A DNA stretch of 64,000 bases, taken from assembly GCA_040877625.1 (NCBI GenBank), contig JBBDNK010000026.1, forward strand, positions 1 through 64,000, given 5' to 3'. This DNA comes from Methylonatrum sp040877625 (GTDB lineage Bacteria > Pseudomonadota > Gammaproteobacteria > Nitrococcales > Aquisalimonadaceae). Both the position numbers and the translations under genes were made by a program. Of this stretch, positions 56,201-63,050 are shown piece by piece (the stretch's first letter is position 1; every line of letters starts with the position of its first letter). The notes beneath the pieces were generated by a model that searched no databases, was not told the origin of the DNA, and worked only from the letters and a program-made list of their open reading frames with translations.

Positions 56201-57756
56201 TCTTCTACCGGCACCTTGGGTACCGCGTTGACTTCGAGGTCGACGGCCTCGATTTCCCGGGCCAGTCGGTTCCAGTGGTCATTCCGCTGCCGACCGGACA
56301 GCCGATTCCCGGGGAAGCAGCCTGGCGCAAGTACCATCGTGATGGCTGGCGCAACTTTGTCGAGAACAGTGCCAACGGTCTTTACTCGGCCCAACGAACG
56401 ACCTCCGGCGCTTGCCCGTGGCCGGGCTCCGATCGCTGGACGGACGGGCTCACGGTTGGTGATGATTGCGTGCGACTGGTCATCGAGGATGGTGGCCCCA
56501 ACGATTTCAACGGCGAGGCGGATGGCGTTATCCGCGACCCCGGCAGCCTGGGGACACCGACGCCCACCACGCTCAAGAGTGGCGGCGGTGGCGGCGGTGG
56601 CGGCGGGTCGATGGGGCTCTGGTCGCTCGGGCTACTCGGGTTGTTGGTACTGTTGCAGCGATGCAGGCGGTCCATGCTTGCCGCCGCACTGCTGGCGCTG
56701 GGTAGTGCAACCACCGCCAGCGCCCAGGATGGGCCCCAGCCCGGCTGGTACGTTGGCGGTCAGTTCGGGTGGGCGATGACGGACGTGTCATCGGCGGACG
56801 TTACCCGGCGGATGGACAAGGAAGGAATCGACGGTGACGCCAGCGTGGATGACAAAAACCGCCTGGCGGGCAAACTGTTCATTGGACACCAGTTCAACCG
56901 CTGGCTTGCCCTGGAAGCCGGCTACACCCATCTCGGCGAGATGGAGACCGAGTTGCGGACCACCGATACGGTCACCGCACGCGAATTACGGGACGTGGCC
57001 CCCGGTAGTGGCTATGGGGCGGAACTGGCGGTTTCCCTCGGCCATGCGTTTTCACGGCACGTCCGCGGCTATGTGCGGGGTGGCGTGTTTTCCTGGCGAT
57101 CCGAGCGACGGCTGTCGGGGGGAAGTAGCGACACGTTCACGGGAAGGGACCCCGTCTACGGCGTGGGGCTTGAATGGCGCCTGACGCAGGCACTGTCGAC
57201 AAGCCTGTCCTGGGATCGTTATCGTGTAGCGGACGATGATACAGATCTTGTGGCGCTGGGCCTGCTGTACCGCTTCGGAGGTAAACCGCGGGCGGTTCCT
57301 CCGCCCCACGACCCGGAAATCGATCCGCAACCGGAGCGGCCGGCGCCTCTACCGGAGCAGCGCGCCGAGCCTGAGCCCCAAGGCGTCGTCGAGGCGGTTG
57401 AGGAAGAGCCTGCTTCGCTCGCGGCGACAGAGTGGATCATCCGCTACGGTGTGGATGAGACAACCGCCAACAGCACCGATGACGTACTGGACGAGGTGGC
57501 GCTTGCCATGCAACAGCGCCCGACGGCACGATTGCAGTTGACCGGCCACACGGACAACACGGGGCCGGCGGCTTACAACATGACCGTCTCGGAGCAGCGC
57601 GCCGGAGCGGCTGCCGATGCCTTGATCGAACGCGGCATAGAACCTGATCGGCTGCAAGTAAGCGGGCAAGGGCCGGACAACCCGATGGCAGGCAATGATA
57701 CGGCGGAAGGCCGGGAGCTGAATCGCCGAACGGAGATCGTGCTGCTGGACGAGTAA
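50299..57756 (+). CDS. Giant DUF4347 surface protein fused to complete OmpA-family porin
   Basis: 2485 residues. Signal peptide 1-20 (AYA/Q). DUF4347 domain at about 35-195 (IHLVSHGSAGGV, VSLYGCDVAA). Ig/cadherin-like modules follow, including one at 815-905. InlB-type bacterial repeats lie at about 911-980, 1307-1380 and 1381-1450, and GLUG-like repeats (VGGIAGEV, VGGLAGLA) at about 1070-1255. A choice-of-anchor-U-like domain is at about 1855-2080 (IEDGGPNDFNG). Nine Gly (2095-2103) lead into a hydrophobic stretch and QRCRR, as in GlyGly-CTERM tails. At M2126 a second signal peptide begins (cleavage ASA/Q), then a beta-barrel (about 2143-2330), a Pro-rich linker and an OmpA C-terminal domain (GHTDNTG, NRRTEIVLL). 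The last 360 residues alone are a normal OmpA. Domain names are by eye. Confidence 0.88.
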   Translation: MIRCVLVLLFSWLLAGSAYAQTAPNTISDHAAHGATDLVILDSGAPEPELLIEGLGEHHAVLRIGRGDDPFEAIAEALSRLQSVSSIHLVSHGSAGGVTLGNQWVDAAEVRARSAILAAIGSRLGPDGNVSLYGCDVAANAQGRAFVDLFAEVTGASVAASSSPVGHASLGGNWELDYLAGTVEPVLPFSAASRSAYRHVLSHGRGGSITWQAMDLDGNGQKNDVEIIVKTGWRSDWPPPVGINIASSPTLPGYTSVSTDVIWVNGTGSGDADYGLQTDVFRAYNLDPDTRYQLRFGVCCRISNLENNADAQQGFEGEIYLKDGNLAPKIDLPIIFQVPQLQADGVTRLDDWTFQVKSSDPNADNLRYRLATAEEFGGDGQTNPDGLSINPNTGVITWSDSGNRPAGLYSAGFVAEDLDEDGNRKSKTHVDLILELVNKAQTEFTAPAVTETRNVFVRKGESFTMAINGVAINTQSLGNLQNALVESDTDEYTFTPGTAESGVNLSPGNYPVTFEVRSQTGETSNNYLVVNFVVPDPDAPWIDNLEASRTIYDSDDFQLVAENAAVTYTKNPSLVGGTLKVNVTFIDGEYEVLTVVPEGDGPGQVNLVDGDVFYAGEKIGEVSERLNGLGRPFRVDFTSPSATPNAVEAVVRRLGYRDDFVLRQPGDRALSLFLRDGDGRSNSYDFYVDVQHNPDAPDSGPPQVASNRITLVEGDRIALSGQDINFVDPEGREPVTIDVVDVSLGQFERVDSPGTAVTSFTQNDINLGAIAFAYLDPGDTRAAPSYQLQATAGGDVSAVSAGAVTFSNANLHTPAISGTPETSVDAQSVYQFIPEASDDDLDYGDELVFHIENQPDWTTFDPETGELAGTPTMDDVGTYQTIQISVRDQGGLTAALPSFEINVQEPPEATVEGVVVGDGGSIAPSTQSVRIGETAEFTITAASGYAVDSVTGCSGGLGEGVYTTGEIDSACTVEARFIRVASEGAGTTEDPYVLEETEDLPNIADYPDGHFVLRGNGDGEIVLDDTWVPIGTSSEPFTGTLRGEDAPVVVTGTQDSPLFGYVGPGAVIENMNFRDVAIDAPGESNLGLLAGEVRGTEAEPVVLRDIAINGGHVRGLDAVGAIAGVLEHVHVEDVVSTARVEGRNRVGGIAGEVRGAGTVLERTYVTGDVGGETLVGGLAGLAIDQALVRDVYAAGEITASQATAGGVIGLLETATLERAYGMGPVNAPSQAGGLVGASDGATVSAAYWDRDRTGRTDSAGGESRDSAELRAGAALDADTTYLEWFGDGSAWAVAEDHNGGYPYLVNAVLQAVTADVSGQGDVQWLGNYPWGSKAELIPSPATGFNLDSVAGCAGMLSEGRYITDRLDADCELAVAFERNIYALTAAVSGQGEVSPQTIAVAYESTADFTITPDSGHGIANALGCGGTLSGFVFTTAGVTQDCDVLIGISHVADSGLGTEADPYIISDPDDLPNVSTFPTAHFLVQPNEHGQMPVGANWQPIGSESNPFSGSLVGLGGPVEFVGLEGQPLFGHVTEDADVRDVYESTGTPIGMFDEEGRRLDAQTVATGEQIRFRVTGKEGDLTVRGQVLRGVDVEPLTDDAGTLPLSDPATDEWVLQADADGYYTFEARRGGEFTLSFEDEAALTFTVDITVRPQVAFSSTRQPGTAGQVVVVRVVLDGTPGQYPVRVPYRVDGHDLLAASDLDAAGEFLFTEGGENERTRLLELTPNANAHEVVVTLEEGDSVEHALLGNPLRHTIALFHAAEIPLYAALRAAQDAEPVDTAVSLEGGAVTVTVVDPNTGAPFAAEDYAFDWSESTLDLGIHGEHTPAVNVVPSHLTRGQRYDLRLTVTEKAAPGRRVALQSRVYAVDDHDGDVALAYQAFRGGSPEHMMAICPQGVDPFRGVAGRACSQEDRSASAVYLEVPEGYRVSLGRQSERASWETLDFGLEVETDELVGDRGQRLGNAVDVFYRHLGYRVDFEVDGLDFPGQSVPVVIPLPTGQPIPGEAAWRKYHRDGWRNFVENSANGLYSAQRTTSGACPWPGSDRWTDGLTVGDDCVRLVIEDGGPNDFNGEADGVIRDPGSLGTPTPTTLKSGGGGGGGGGSMGLWSLGLLGLLVLLQRCRRSMLAAALLALGSATTASAQDGPQPGWYVGGQFGWAMTDVSSADVTRRMDKEGIDGDASVDDKNRLAGKLFIGHQFNRWLALEAGYTHLGEMETELRTTDTVTARELRDVAPGSGYGAELAVSLGHAFSRHVRGYVRGGVFSWRSERRLSGGSSDTFTGRDPVYGVGLEWRLTQALSTSLSWDRYRVADDDTDLVALGLLYRFGGKPRAVPPPHDPEIDPQPERPAPLPEQRAEPEPQGVVEAVEEEPASLAATEWIIRYGVDETTANSTDDVLDEVALAMQQRPTARLQLTGHTDNTGPAAYNMTVSEQRAGAAADALIERGIEPDRLQVSGQGPDNPMAGNDTAEGRELNRRTEIVLLDE

Positions 57757-57845
57757 CGGGTTCCAGAAAACCGGGCCCACTCCGCATCCTGGGGCTGGTT
57801 TTCGCTGTAATATTTGTCATCGTGGAAAATTTCGGATGCGAATTT

Positions 57846-58541
57846 ATGGGCCGTTTACTCCTGGTTGAAGACGACGCCGATCTGCGCGGCTCAATGTGCG
57901 ATTACCTGACCCTCAAGGGCTATGAAGTGGCTGAAGCAGCCACTGGTGACTGCTTCCGGCAGAACGTGCTCGATCAGCGCTTTGATCTGGTGCTGCTCGA
58001 TCTCAACCTCCCGGATGCAGACGGGCTGCAATTGTTGCGCGAGGCGCGGCAGGGCTCCGATGCGCCGGTGTTCGTCGTATCAGGCCGCAGTCACGACGGC
58101 TCTCGGCTATCGGCCCTGGATATGGGCGCGGATGATTACATCGTCAAACCCTTCAATATCCGTGAGCTGGAGTTTCGTATCCGTAACTTCCTGCGACGCC
58201 AGCGGGAGCGCCTGGAGCAGGAGACCTTACGGTGGCAATTTGGTGCCTGGACGCTTGATGCCGAGCAACGGAAGATCAGTGACTCCGAGGGCAGGCCTGT
58301 TCATGTTACCCGCGGCGAATTTGACGTGCTGTACTGCCTGGTTCAGGCGCAGGGCGCCGTTGTCAGTTGGGACGGCATTCTCGGCACCCTGGAAAAGAAC
58401 GGCCTGGAGGTCAGCCTTGAGTCACTTCCCGTACTCGTATCCCGTCTACGGCGCAAGTTTTCGGTAGCATCCGACCAGCAATTGATCGATAACCTTCCAG
58501 GCATCGGCTACCGCATCGCGGCACCCGTTTCTCGCGCGTAG
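57846..58541 (+). CDS. OmpR/PhoB-family response regulator
   Basis: A 231-residue regulator. The receiver (about 1-115) has LVEDDADL, phosphoacceptor D52 in LVLLDLNLPD and IVKPF. A winged-helix output domain (about 130-228) ends in RLRRKFSVASD..IDNLPGIGYRI. The ATG at 57846 begins the receiver directly, and a GTG at 57822 would add eight residues. It is 89 bases after the giant gene on the same strand and has no adjacent kinase. The 47825 kinase is the best candidate partner. Confidence 0.92.
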   Translation: MGRLLLVEDDADLRGSMCDYLTLKGYEVAEAATGDCFRQNVLDQRFDLVLLDLNLPDADGLQLLREARQGSDAPVFVVSGRSHDGSRLSALDMGADDYIVKPFNIRELEFRIRNFLRRQRERLEQETLRWQFGAWTLDAEQRKISDSEGRPVHVTRGEFDVLYCLVQAQGAVVSWDGILGTLEKNGLEVSLESLPVLVSRLRRKFSVASDQQLIDNLPGIGYRIAAPVSRA

Positions 58542-58695
58542 CAGACGGCAAGAAGCGCCAATGCGTTTGATTGCCGGCCCCGGCCCGAAGCGCCGGGCGT
58601 CGGGCGCAGGCACCCATCATCCGAACTCATGACAAATACCGCCTCGTCGTGTAAGAGTGACGCTTTGAGTCACTGTTCAGACAAGAGGATCCACC

Positions 58696-59970
58696 ATGGC
58701 CCTTGATGAAGTCTCCCTGACCGTCGATGAAGGCCCGCGACGCCCCCACCCCGATCTGGCGCCGCGACTGCGTCTGGCGCAGGCGGACCGCGTCGACGCC
58801 GAGGAAACCTTTGAGGCGGAGGCCCTGCTGCAGGACGCGGTGGATGCGAAGGCGTCGGACATTCATCTCGATCCCAGGTCGGACGGCTGGCAATTACGGT
58901 TTCGAGTCGATGGGGTCATTGTCGACGTGGTGCCGATTCCGCTCGACCCGGGGCGGCGGCTGGTCAATCAGCTCAAGACGCTCGCCGAACTGAACCCGGT
59001 CACGGCGCAGGTCCCGCAAGACGGCCGCTTTACCTACCAGCTTGACGATGTATCACTGGACCTGCGTGTTTCGGTGGCGCCCTGTCTGCGTGGCGACAAA
59101 CTGGCCTTGCGCGTACTGACAGCGGGTTACCTGTTCGATTCGCTGGATCGGCTCGGCCTCACGGACGATCAGGCGGAGATCCTCCAGGCATGGCTCGACA
59201 CCGCGGCGGGGATGTTGTTGGTCAGCGGGCCCACCGGCGGCGGCAAGACAACCACGCTGTATGCCTTGCTACACGCCATGCGGCGTGCCGATCTGCATAT
59301 CGTGACCCTGGAAGATCCGGTTGAATACGAAATCGACGGCATAAACCAGATCCAGGTCGACAACAAGGCCGGGCTGACGTTTGCCACAGGCACGCGTTCG
59401 CTGCTTCGCTTGGATCCGGATTGCATGCTGATTGGCGAGATCCGCGATCCGGATTCCGCACGCGCGGCCAGCGATGCGGCCTCCAGCGGTCGCACCCTGA
59501 TGGGGACCCTGCATAGCCGTGATGCCGTCGGCGCGGTAACGGTGCTAAGGAATTACGGGCTGGACGATTTCGAGGTCGCGGCCAATCTGGAAATCGTCAT
59601 CTCCCAGCGACTGGTGCGTTCACTTTGTCGACAGTGCCGGATCGAGGCACCTCCCGCGGACCAGGATCGCCGGTTTCTCGAGCGCGTTGGCCGGCCTGTG
59701 CCGGACAAGGTCTGGACGTCAGTCGGCTGTGACAGTTGTCGAGGGCTGGGTTTCCGCGGCCGTACAGGGTTATTTGAAGTCTGGCGCCTGGATCCGGGCG
59801 AGCAGGCCCTGCTGCTGGAACACGCCCCGGAGCGCGCATTGCGCAGTGCCCTCGCGAAAAGGAATCATGCCTTTCTGCTCGAGAGCGGCCTGGCCAAGGC
59901 CGAGGCCGGCGAAACAACGCTCGGGGAGATTCGTATCTGTGGCTTGGGAAGTCGGGCTGTAAGAAGCTAA
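58696..59970 (+). CDS. Short PilB/GspE-family secretion or pilus ATPase
   Basis: 424 residues, against about 550-570 for PilB. It begins almost at the N2 domain (LLQDAVDAKASDIHLDP) and lacks the MshEN/N1 domain. Walker A is GPTGGGKTTT (about 178-187), the Asp box is VTLEDPVEYEIDGINQ, Walker B is CMLIGEIRDPDSA and the His box is GTLHS. A zinc site of two CxxC pairs is present (CRQCRI, CDSCRGLGFRGRTGLFE). Such hexameric ATPases drive pilus assembly or type II secretion. No pilC/gspF or other machinery gene is adjacent. It converges with a pilin gene. AGAGGA precedes the ATG. Confidence 0.88.
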   Translation: MALDEVSLTVDEGPRRPHPDLAPRLRLAQADRVDAEETFEAEALLQDAVDAKASDIHLDPRSDGWQLRFRVDGVIVDVVPIPLDPGRRLVNQLKTLAELNPVTAQVPQDGRFTYQLDDVSLDLRVSVAPCLRGDKLALRVLTAGYLFDSLDRLGLTDDQAEILQAWLDTAAGMLLVSGPTGGGKTTTLYALLHAMRRADLHIVTLEDPVEYEIDGINQIQVDNKAGLTFATGTRSLLRLDPDCMLIGEIRDPDSARAASDAASSGRTLMGTLHSRDAVGAVTVLRNYGLDDFEVAANLEIVISQRLVRSLCRQCRIEAPPADQDRRFLERVGRPVPDKVWTSVGCDSCRGLGFRGRTGLFEVWRLDPGEQALLLEHAPERALRSALAKRNHAFLLESGLAKAEAGETTLGEIRICGLGSRAVRS

Positions 59971-60046
59971 GTAATCCCTACTGCATTGGATGGGGTCCAG
60001 GTCTCAGATGATGGATGATATTAACCCAGATTTGACGGCTTGGCGG

Positions 60047-60080
60047 AACACCCGGACTTGGAGTATGTCGGTGTTTTTTT
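60047..60080 (+). terminator. Intrinsic terminator of the ATPase gene
   Basis: AACACC (60047-60052) pairs with GGTGTT (60070-60075), with a shorter inner GAC/GTC pairing, and TTTTTTT follows. It lies 77 bases past the stop. Confidence 0.65.
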
Positions 60081-60130
60081 AAGGCTTTTGGAACGTTTTA
60101 TCATCCAGGGCGCGACTGATGCGGTATCCG

Positions 60131-60586
60131 TTATTCCTCTATGCACGCGGTTGGACGATAGCGGGATCCGACGGATGTTCGGCATCCCCAGTTTCCGTTT
60201 GCAGCGCGAAAAATTGTGAGCGTGTCTCCCCGGATAATCCCTACAGCATTAGTGTCGCCACTGCCTAGTGTAAAGACGATCTCCAGCGTCCCGTCGCCGC
60301 TGACAATGTTATTGTTTACAGCGGTGATTTCCCCGAAATGGGAACCGGTCCACCCAACGACATCGGATCCCGTTGTTATGTTGGCCAGGGTGAGTACGGC
60401 GGCATTGCCCATAAAGATCTGAAATTCAGCATCGGCCCGAATAACGCTGACTTCCTTGTAGGCTCCATGGGTCTGGCTGCGCGCGACATAGTCCTGGTAT
60501 GCCGGCATCGCAATTGCCGCCAGAATACCGATGATGGCTACGACAATCATGAGCTCAATGAGTGTAAAGCCTTTCTGGGTGACCAT
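60131..60586 (-). CDS. Type IV pilin-like protein (second pilin)
   Basis: 151 residues. A class IVa leader (MVTQKG) is cleaved before FTLIELMIVVAIIGILAAIA, with Glu5 present. The C-terminal part has two cysteines (WGCRT and PTACIEE) that could form the D-loop disulfide. Sequence beyond the first helix differs strongly from the pilin at 62276. Its own sigma-54 promoter motif lies upstream. It could be an alternative major pilin or a minor subunit. Confidence 0.9.
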   Translation of the reverse strand: MVTQKGFTLIELMIVVAIIGILAAIAMPAYQDYVARSQTHGAYKEVSVIRADAEFQIFMGNAAVLTLANITTGSDVVGWTGSHFGEITAVNNNIVSGDGTLEIVFTLGSGDTNAVGIIRGDTLTIFRAANGNWGCRTSVGSRYRPTACIEE

Positions 60587-60622
60587 TATGTCTTTTCCTT
60601 TTCATCAACTACCGAATATCTA

Positions 60623-60638
60623 TGCAAGAACGGGACCA
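60623..60638 (-). promoter_or_regulatory. Sigma-54 promoter motif of second pilin gene
   Basis: TGGTCCCGTTCTTGCA on the minus strand has the invariant GG and GC with correct spacing. It lies 36 bases upstream of the ATG, so the leader would be about 25 bases. PilR in the window is a likely activator. Confidence 0.65.
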
Positions 60639-60730
60639 GTCAACATGGATTATCCCGAATGGGTGAAACCCAAATTGCGTAGTATTCGCCAGGAGACGGA
60701 ATTGCTCTGTGCGGGCGCGGCTGATCACTG

Positions 60731-62218
60731 CTATTGATTCCGGGTATTGTCAATGTCAAACCGTCTGGGCGGTGAGTCCATGAGGTGAATCAGCTTTCCC
60801 TGACGCCAGAAGCGTGGCTGGTAATGCCCATTAGCCGCGACAACACCGATCTCATCATTATAACGATGGTTGGAAAGTTCAAGGCCACCGAAGCCCCATA
60901 ACCATATCGCCGAGCCTAGCAGGGTAATTCGCCACATCCCGAGAATGGTGGGGTTTTCCGCCACTGGGTCAGTGGTGTTATATCGCCGATACCAGCCAAC
61001 TGCCAGCCCGCACGTCAGTACGAGCATGATCTGACTCATGGGCATGACCACGATTCCGCTCAGCAGCGAGTGACCGCCTGCAGTAAGCAGAGAGCAGGTA
61101 AGACTGATGATGAAGTATCGCTCCCAGGCTGGGCAGTCAGTTGATCGAACCCGGTGACGAGCGAATCGGAGCCAGCGGAACAAGAGCCAGAGCAACAGGC
61201 CGCTCAGTATCAGGGCAGCAGGAATGCCCCATTCCACCGCAATCTGGATCGGCAAGTTGTGGGGGTGTGCTGCGATGGGGAGTTGTAATGTCGCAAATTG
61301 CATGGGCCCGATGCCGAACCACGGGCTTTCACGAATGAGATCGGCACTGACCGTCCACAGGACAACTCGGCCAGGGGATTGGAAGGACATTACACGCGTT
61401 CCCCGGCTTGACTCGCCTGAAGCGAATGGGAGGTCCATGCCGAAAATTAATGCAGCAAGCACGAGTCCAGTGGTAGCCATGGCGATCTGCAAGACACCCC
61501 AGCGCAGGCCGGCGCGCCCGAAAAACAGGATGACCAGGGCGGTAGCACAGGTTATTGCATAGAGTGTTCCGCGGCCGGCGGAGTAGAACAGCAGTGCCCA
61601 GAGCAAACCGAAGTATAAAAGCAGGCAGCTTCGGAGCAGCCATGGCCTGCAGCGCGGAATACCGGCAAACAGTAAGGCAGGGAGAAGTGGAAGCATCCAA
61701 CTCTGCCACTGATTCAGAAACCGGATGTTGACGAAATTATGAATTGGCTCAGGCCATACCGGTTCGCCCTCATAAGCCCACCCCGCGGTAAGTATCATTA
61801 GTGCAACCAGACCGTAAAGGCAGGCCCCTATAGCCAGGATCGGCAACGTTGGCGTTCTGATCAGGTCATGCTTGTCCGTGCTGTTGCCAATCACATGAAT
61901 GGCCGCGACCATCAGTACAAGAAGAGAGACTTCCAGATAGGCATACGTCGGGACAACAGCAAGTGCCGACGAGATCGATCCGAGACCGACGATGATAAAA
62001 AGCAGTATGGCGGTTACGGTCGGGAGGCTTGAGCTGCGGCGCTCCGGCTGGGCCAACAGATAAATCGAGAAAATGCCGAGTAGAAAGACCTGTACAATGC
62101 GACGCTGATCATAAATGGATAGTCGTGGGTATAAGTCCAGGCTGGCAAGTAATACAGCTGCCAGCAGCCATAGGTAGAGAGGCCATCCGAGCCGGAACTT
62201 GATGAGTGCATCTGGCAT
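60731..62218 (-). CDS. O-antigen ligase / Wzy-family protein, candidate pilin glycosyltransferase
   Basis: 495 residues with about 12 membrane segments and a Wzy_C-type periplasmic loop (GRVVLWTVSADLIRESPWFGIGPMQFA, then AHPHNLPIQIAVEWGIPAA). Proteins of this fold transfer lipid-linked glycan to LPS core or, as TfpO/PglL types, to pilin. It lies between two pilin genes, immediately downstream of pilA, as tfpO does in Pseudomonas. This makes pilin O-glycosylation the best guess, but LPS ligase is not excluded. It starts 20 bases upstream of a terminator read from pilA. Confidence 0.82.
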   Translation of the reverse strand: MPDALIKFRLGWPLYLWLLAAVLLASLDLYPRLSIYDQRRIVQVFLLGIFSIYLLAQPERRSSSLPTVTAILLFIIVGLGSISSALAVVPTYAYLEVSLLVLMVAAIHVIGNSTDKHDLIRTPTLPILAIGACLYGLVALMILTAGWAYEGEPVWPEPIHNFVNIRFLNQWQSWMLPLLPALLFAGIPRCRPWLLRSCLLLYFGLLWALLFYSAGRGTLYAITCATALVILFFGRAGLRWGVLQIAMATTGLVLAALIFGMDLPFASGESSRGTRVMSFQSPGRVVLWTVSADLIRESPWFGIGPMQFATLQLPIAAHPHNLPIQIAVEWGIPAALILSGLLLWLLFRWLRFARHRVRSTDCPAWERYFIISLTCSLLTAGGHSLLSGIVVMPMSQIMLVLTCGLAVGWYRRYNTTDPVAENPTILGMWRITLLGSAIWLWGFGGLELSNHRYNDEIGVVAANGHYQPRFWRQGKLIHLMDSPPRRFDIDNTRNQ

Positions 62219-62230
62219 AAATCGATTTCA

Positions 62231-62262
62231 AAAAAAACCCCCGGTATTACCGGGGGTTTTTT
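62231..62262 (-). terminator. Intrinsic terminator after pilA
   Basis: CCCCCGGT and ACCGGGGG pair around a three-base loop. Flanking A and T runs lie on both sides, so it works as a hairpin plus U-run read from pilA. It separates pilA from the ligase gene and probably lets only part of the transcripts through. Confidence 0.9.
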
Positions 62263-62275
62263 ACGCGATGTCAAA

Positions 62276-62743
62276 TCAGGAAGCGCCGCAACCCGCAGGA
62301 GCGTAGCTGTCCTTGAACGCGGCAGGAGCATTGGACTTGTCCACCCTGCAGCTCCAGTTGCCTTCATTTGTACGTGTCCAGATGACCTGGGCATCCGTAA
62401 CCACCGCACTTGCATCGCCGCCGATGGTTGCAGTGATGGTGGTGTCACCAGTTCCATCACCGTCAAGTACAAAGGCCGACATCAGATTGGACTTGCCAGC
62501 GTCCATGCCGACGTATTCCTCTTCATCGGGGTCCGCGGGCGGGTCAATTTCGGTGGGAGTCTTGCCGCGAAGCAGCATCTCTTCCACCGCCGTACGGACG
62601 CCGGAGCCTTCGCCGACGACGCGGCTGACCTGCGACCGGGCAACATAGTCCTGATACTGCGGAATGGCGATGGCCGCCAGGATGCCGATGATCGCAACCA
62701 CGATCATCAGCTCGATAAGGGTAAAGCCTTTTTGCGTCTTCAT
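62276..62743 (-). CDS. pilA: Type IV major pilin PilA
   Basis: 155 residues with the leader MKTQKG and the mature N-terminus FTLIELMIVVAIIGILAAIA (Glu5 present). QYQDYVARSQVSR follows. Two cysteines (WSCRVD and AGCGAS) near the end suit the D-loop disulfide. The protein ends in Ser, as do pilins glycosylated by TfpO. The ATG at 62743 starts the leader directly, and a longer start at 62779 is not credible. A sigma-54 promoter and PilR lie upstream, and a terminator downstream. Confidence 0.94.
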   Translation of the reverse strand: MKTQKGFTLIELMIVVAIIGILAAIAIPQYQDYVARSQVSRVVGEGSGVRTAVEEMLLRGKTPTEIDPPADPDEEEYVGMDAGKSNLMSAFVLDGDGTGDTTITATIGGDASAVVTDAQVIWTRTNEGNWSCRVDKSNAPAAFKDSYAPAGCGAS

Positions 62744-62862
62744 TAGTCTTGCTCCCAGAGTGCGTTGTCGCTTTGCCATCAGTCCCGCATGGCTGAGCAG
62801 ATGTTTACGAAGCCAGAACGTCCAGCCCTCCAGAGCGTGGCATTCGTTCTCATACGCAATTA

Positions 62863-62878
62863 TGCAGGGACCGTGCCA
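62863..62878 (-). promoter_or_regulatory. Sigma-54 promoter of pilA
   Basis: TGGCACGGTCCCTGCA on the minus strand is close to TGGCAC-N5-TTGCA with correct spacing. Transcription would start near 62851, giving a leader of about 108 bases. Confidence 0.85.
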
Positions 62879-62981
62879 GGACCAGAAAATACCCGAAGGC
62901 CAATTAAACCGCGCCAGAACACACGTATGGATGAAGGAGGAGGCCGTGACTGACTGACCGAAGTTGACAATTGACGGAAGG

Positions 62982-63012
62982 TGACAAATTAGTCATGTGA
63001 CGTAATTTGTCA
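62982..63012. promoter_or_regulatory. Palindromic activator site, probably PilR
   Basis: TGACAAATTA and TAATTTGTCA are perfect inverted arms 31 bases end to end. The nearest arm is about 100 bases upstream of the sigma-54 motif, the usual enhancer distance. TGTC words are also part of PilR sites in Pseudomonas. Confidence 0.55.
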
Positions 63013-63050
63013 TATGAGCGAGTGTCTGACGTACCAGGCGAGAGTTCCGC

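Larger units (their letters stand above)
62744..63050 (-). promoter_or_regulatory. pilA upstream control region
   Basis: This 307-base gap between pilR and pilA holds the sigma-54 promoter at 62863-62878 and several TGACA/TGTCA words at 62965-63035. Among these is a palindrome at 62982-63012. No gene is visible. Confidence 0.7.

Noticed and set aside
54163..56394. 743-codon minus-strand open frame
   Set aside because: Antisense to the giant surface protein. No domain is recognisable, and the sense strand has clear repeated modules.
56581..56607. Gly-codon tandem repeats as a phase-variation switch
   Set aside because: Unit changes are multiples of three, so they cannot shift the frame; only linker length would vary.
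62231..62262. Hairpin after pilA as an attachment site or repeat
   Set aside because: The short G/C stem with A and T runs on both sides is a plain terminator.
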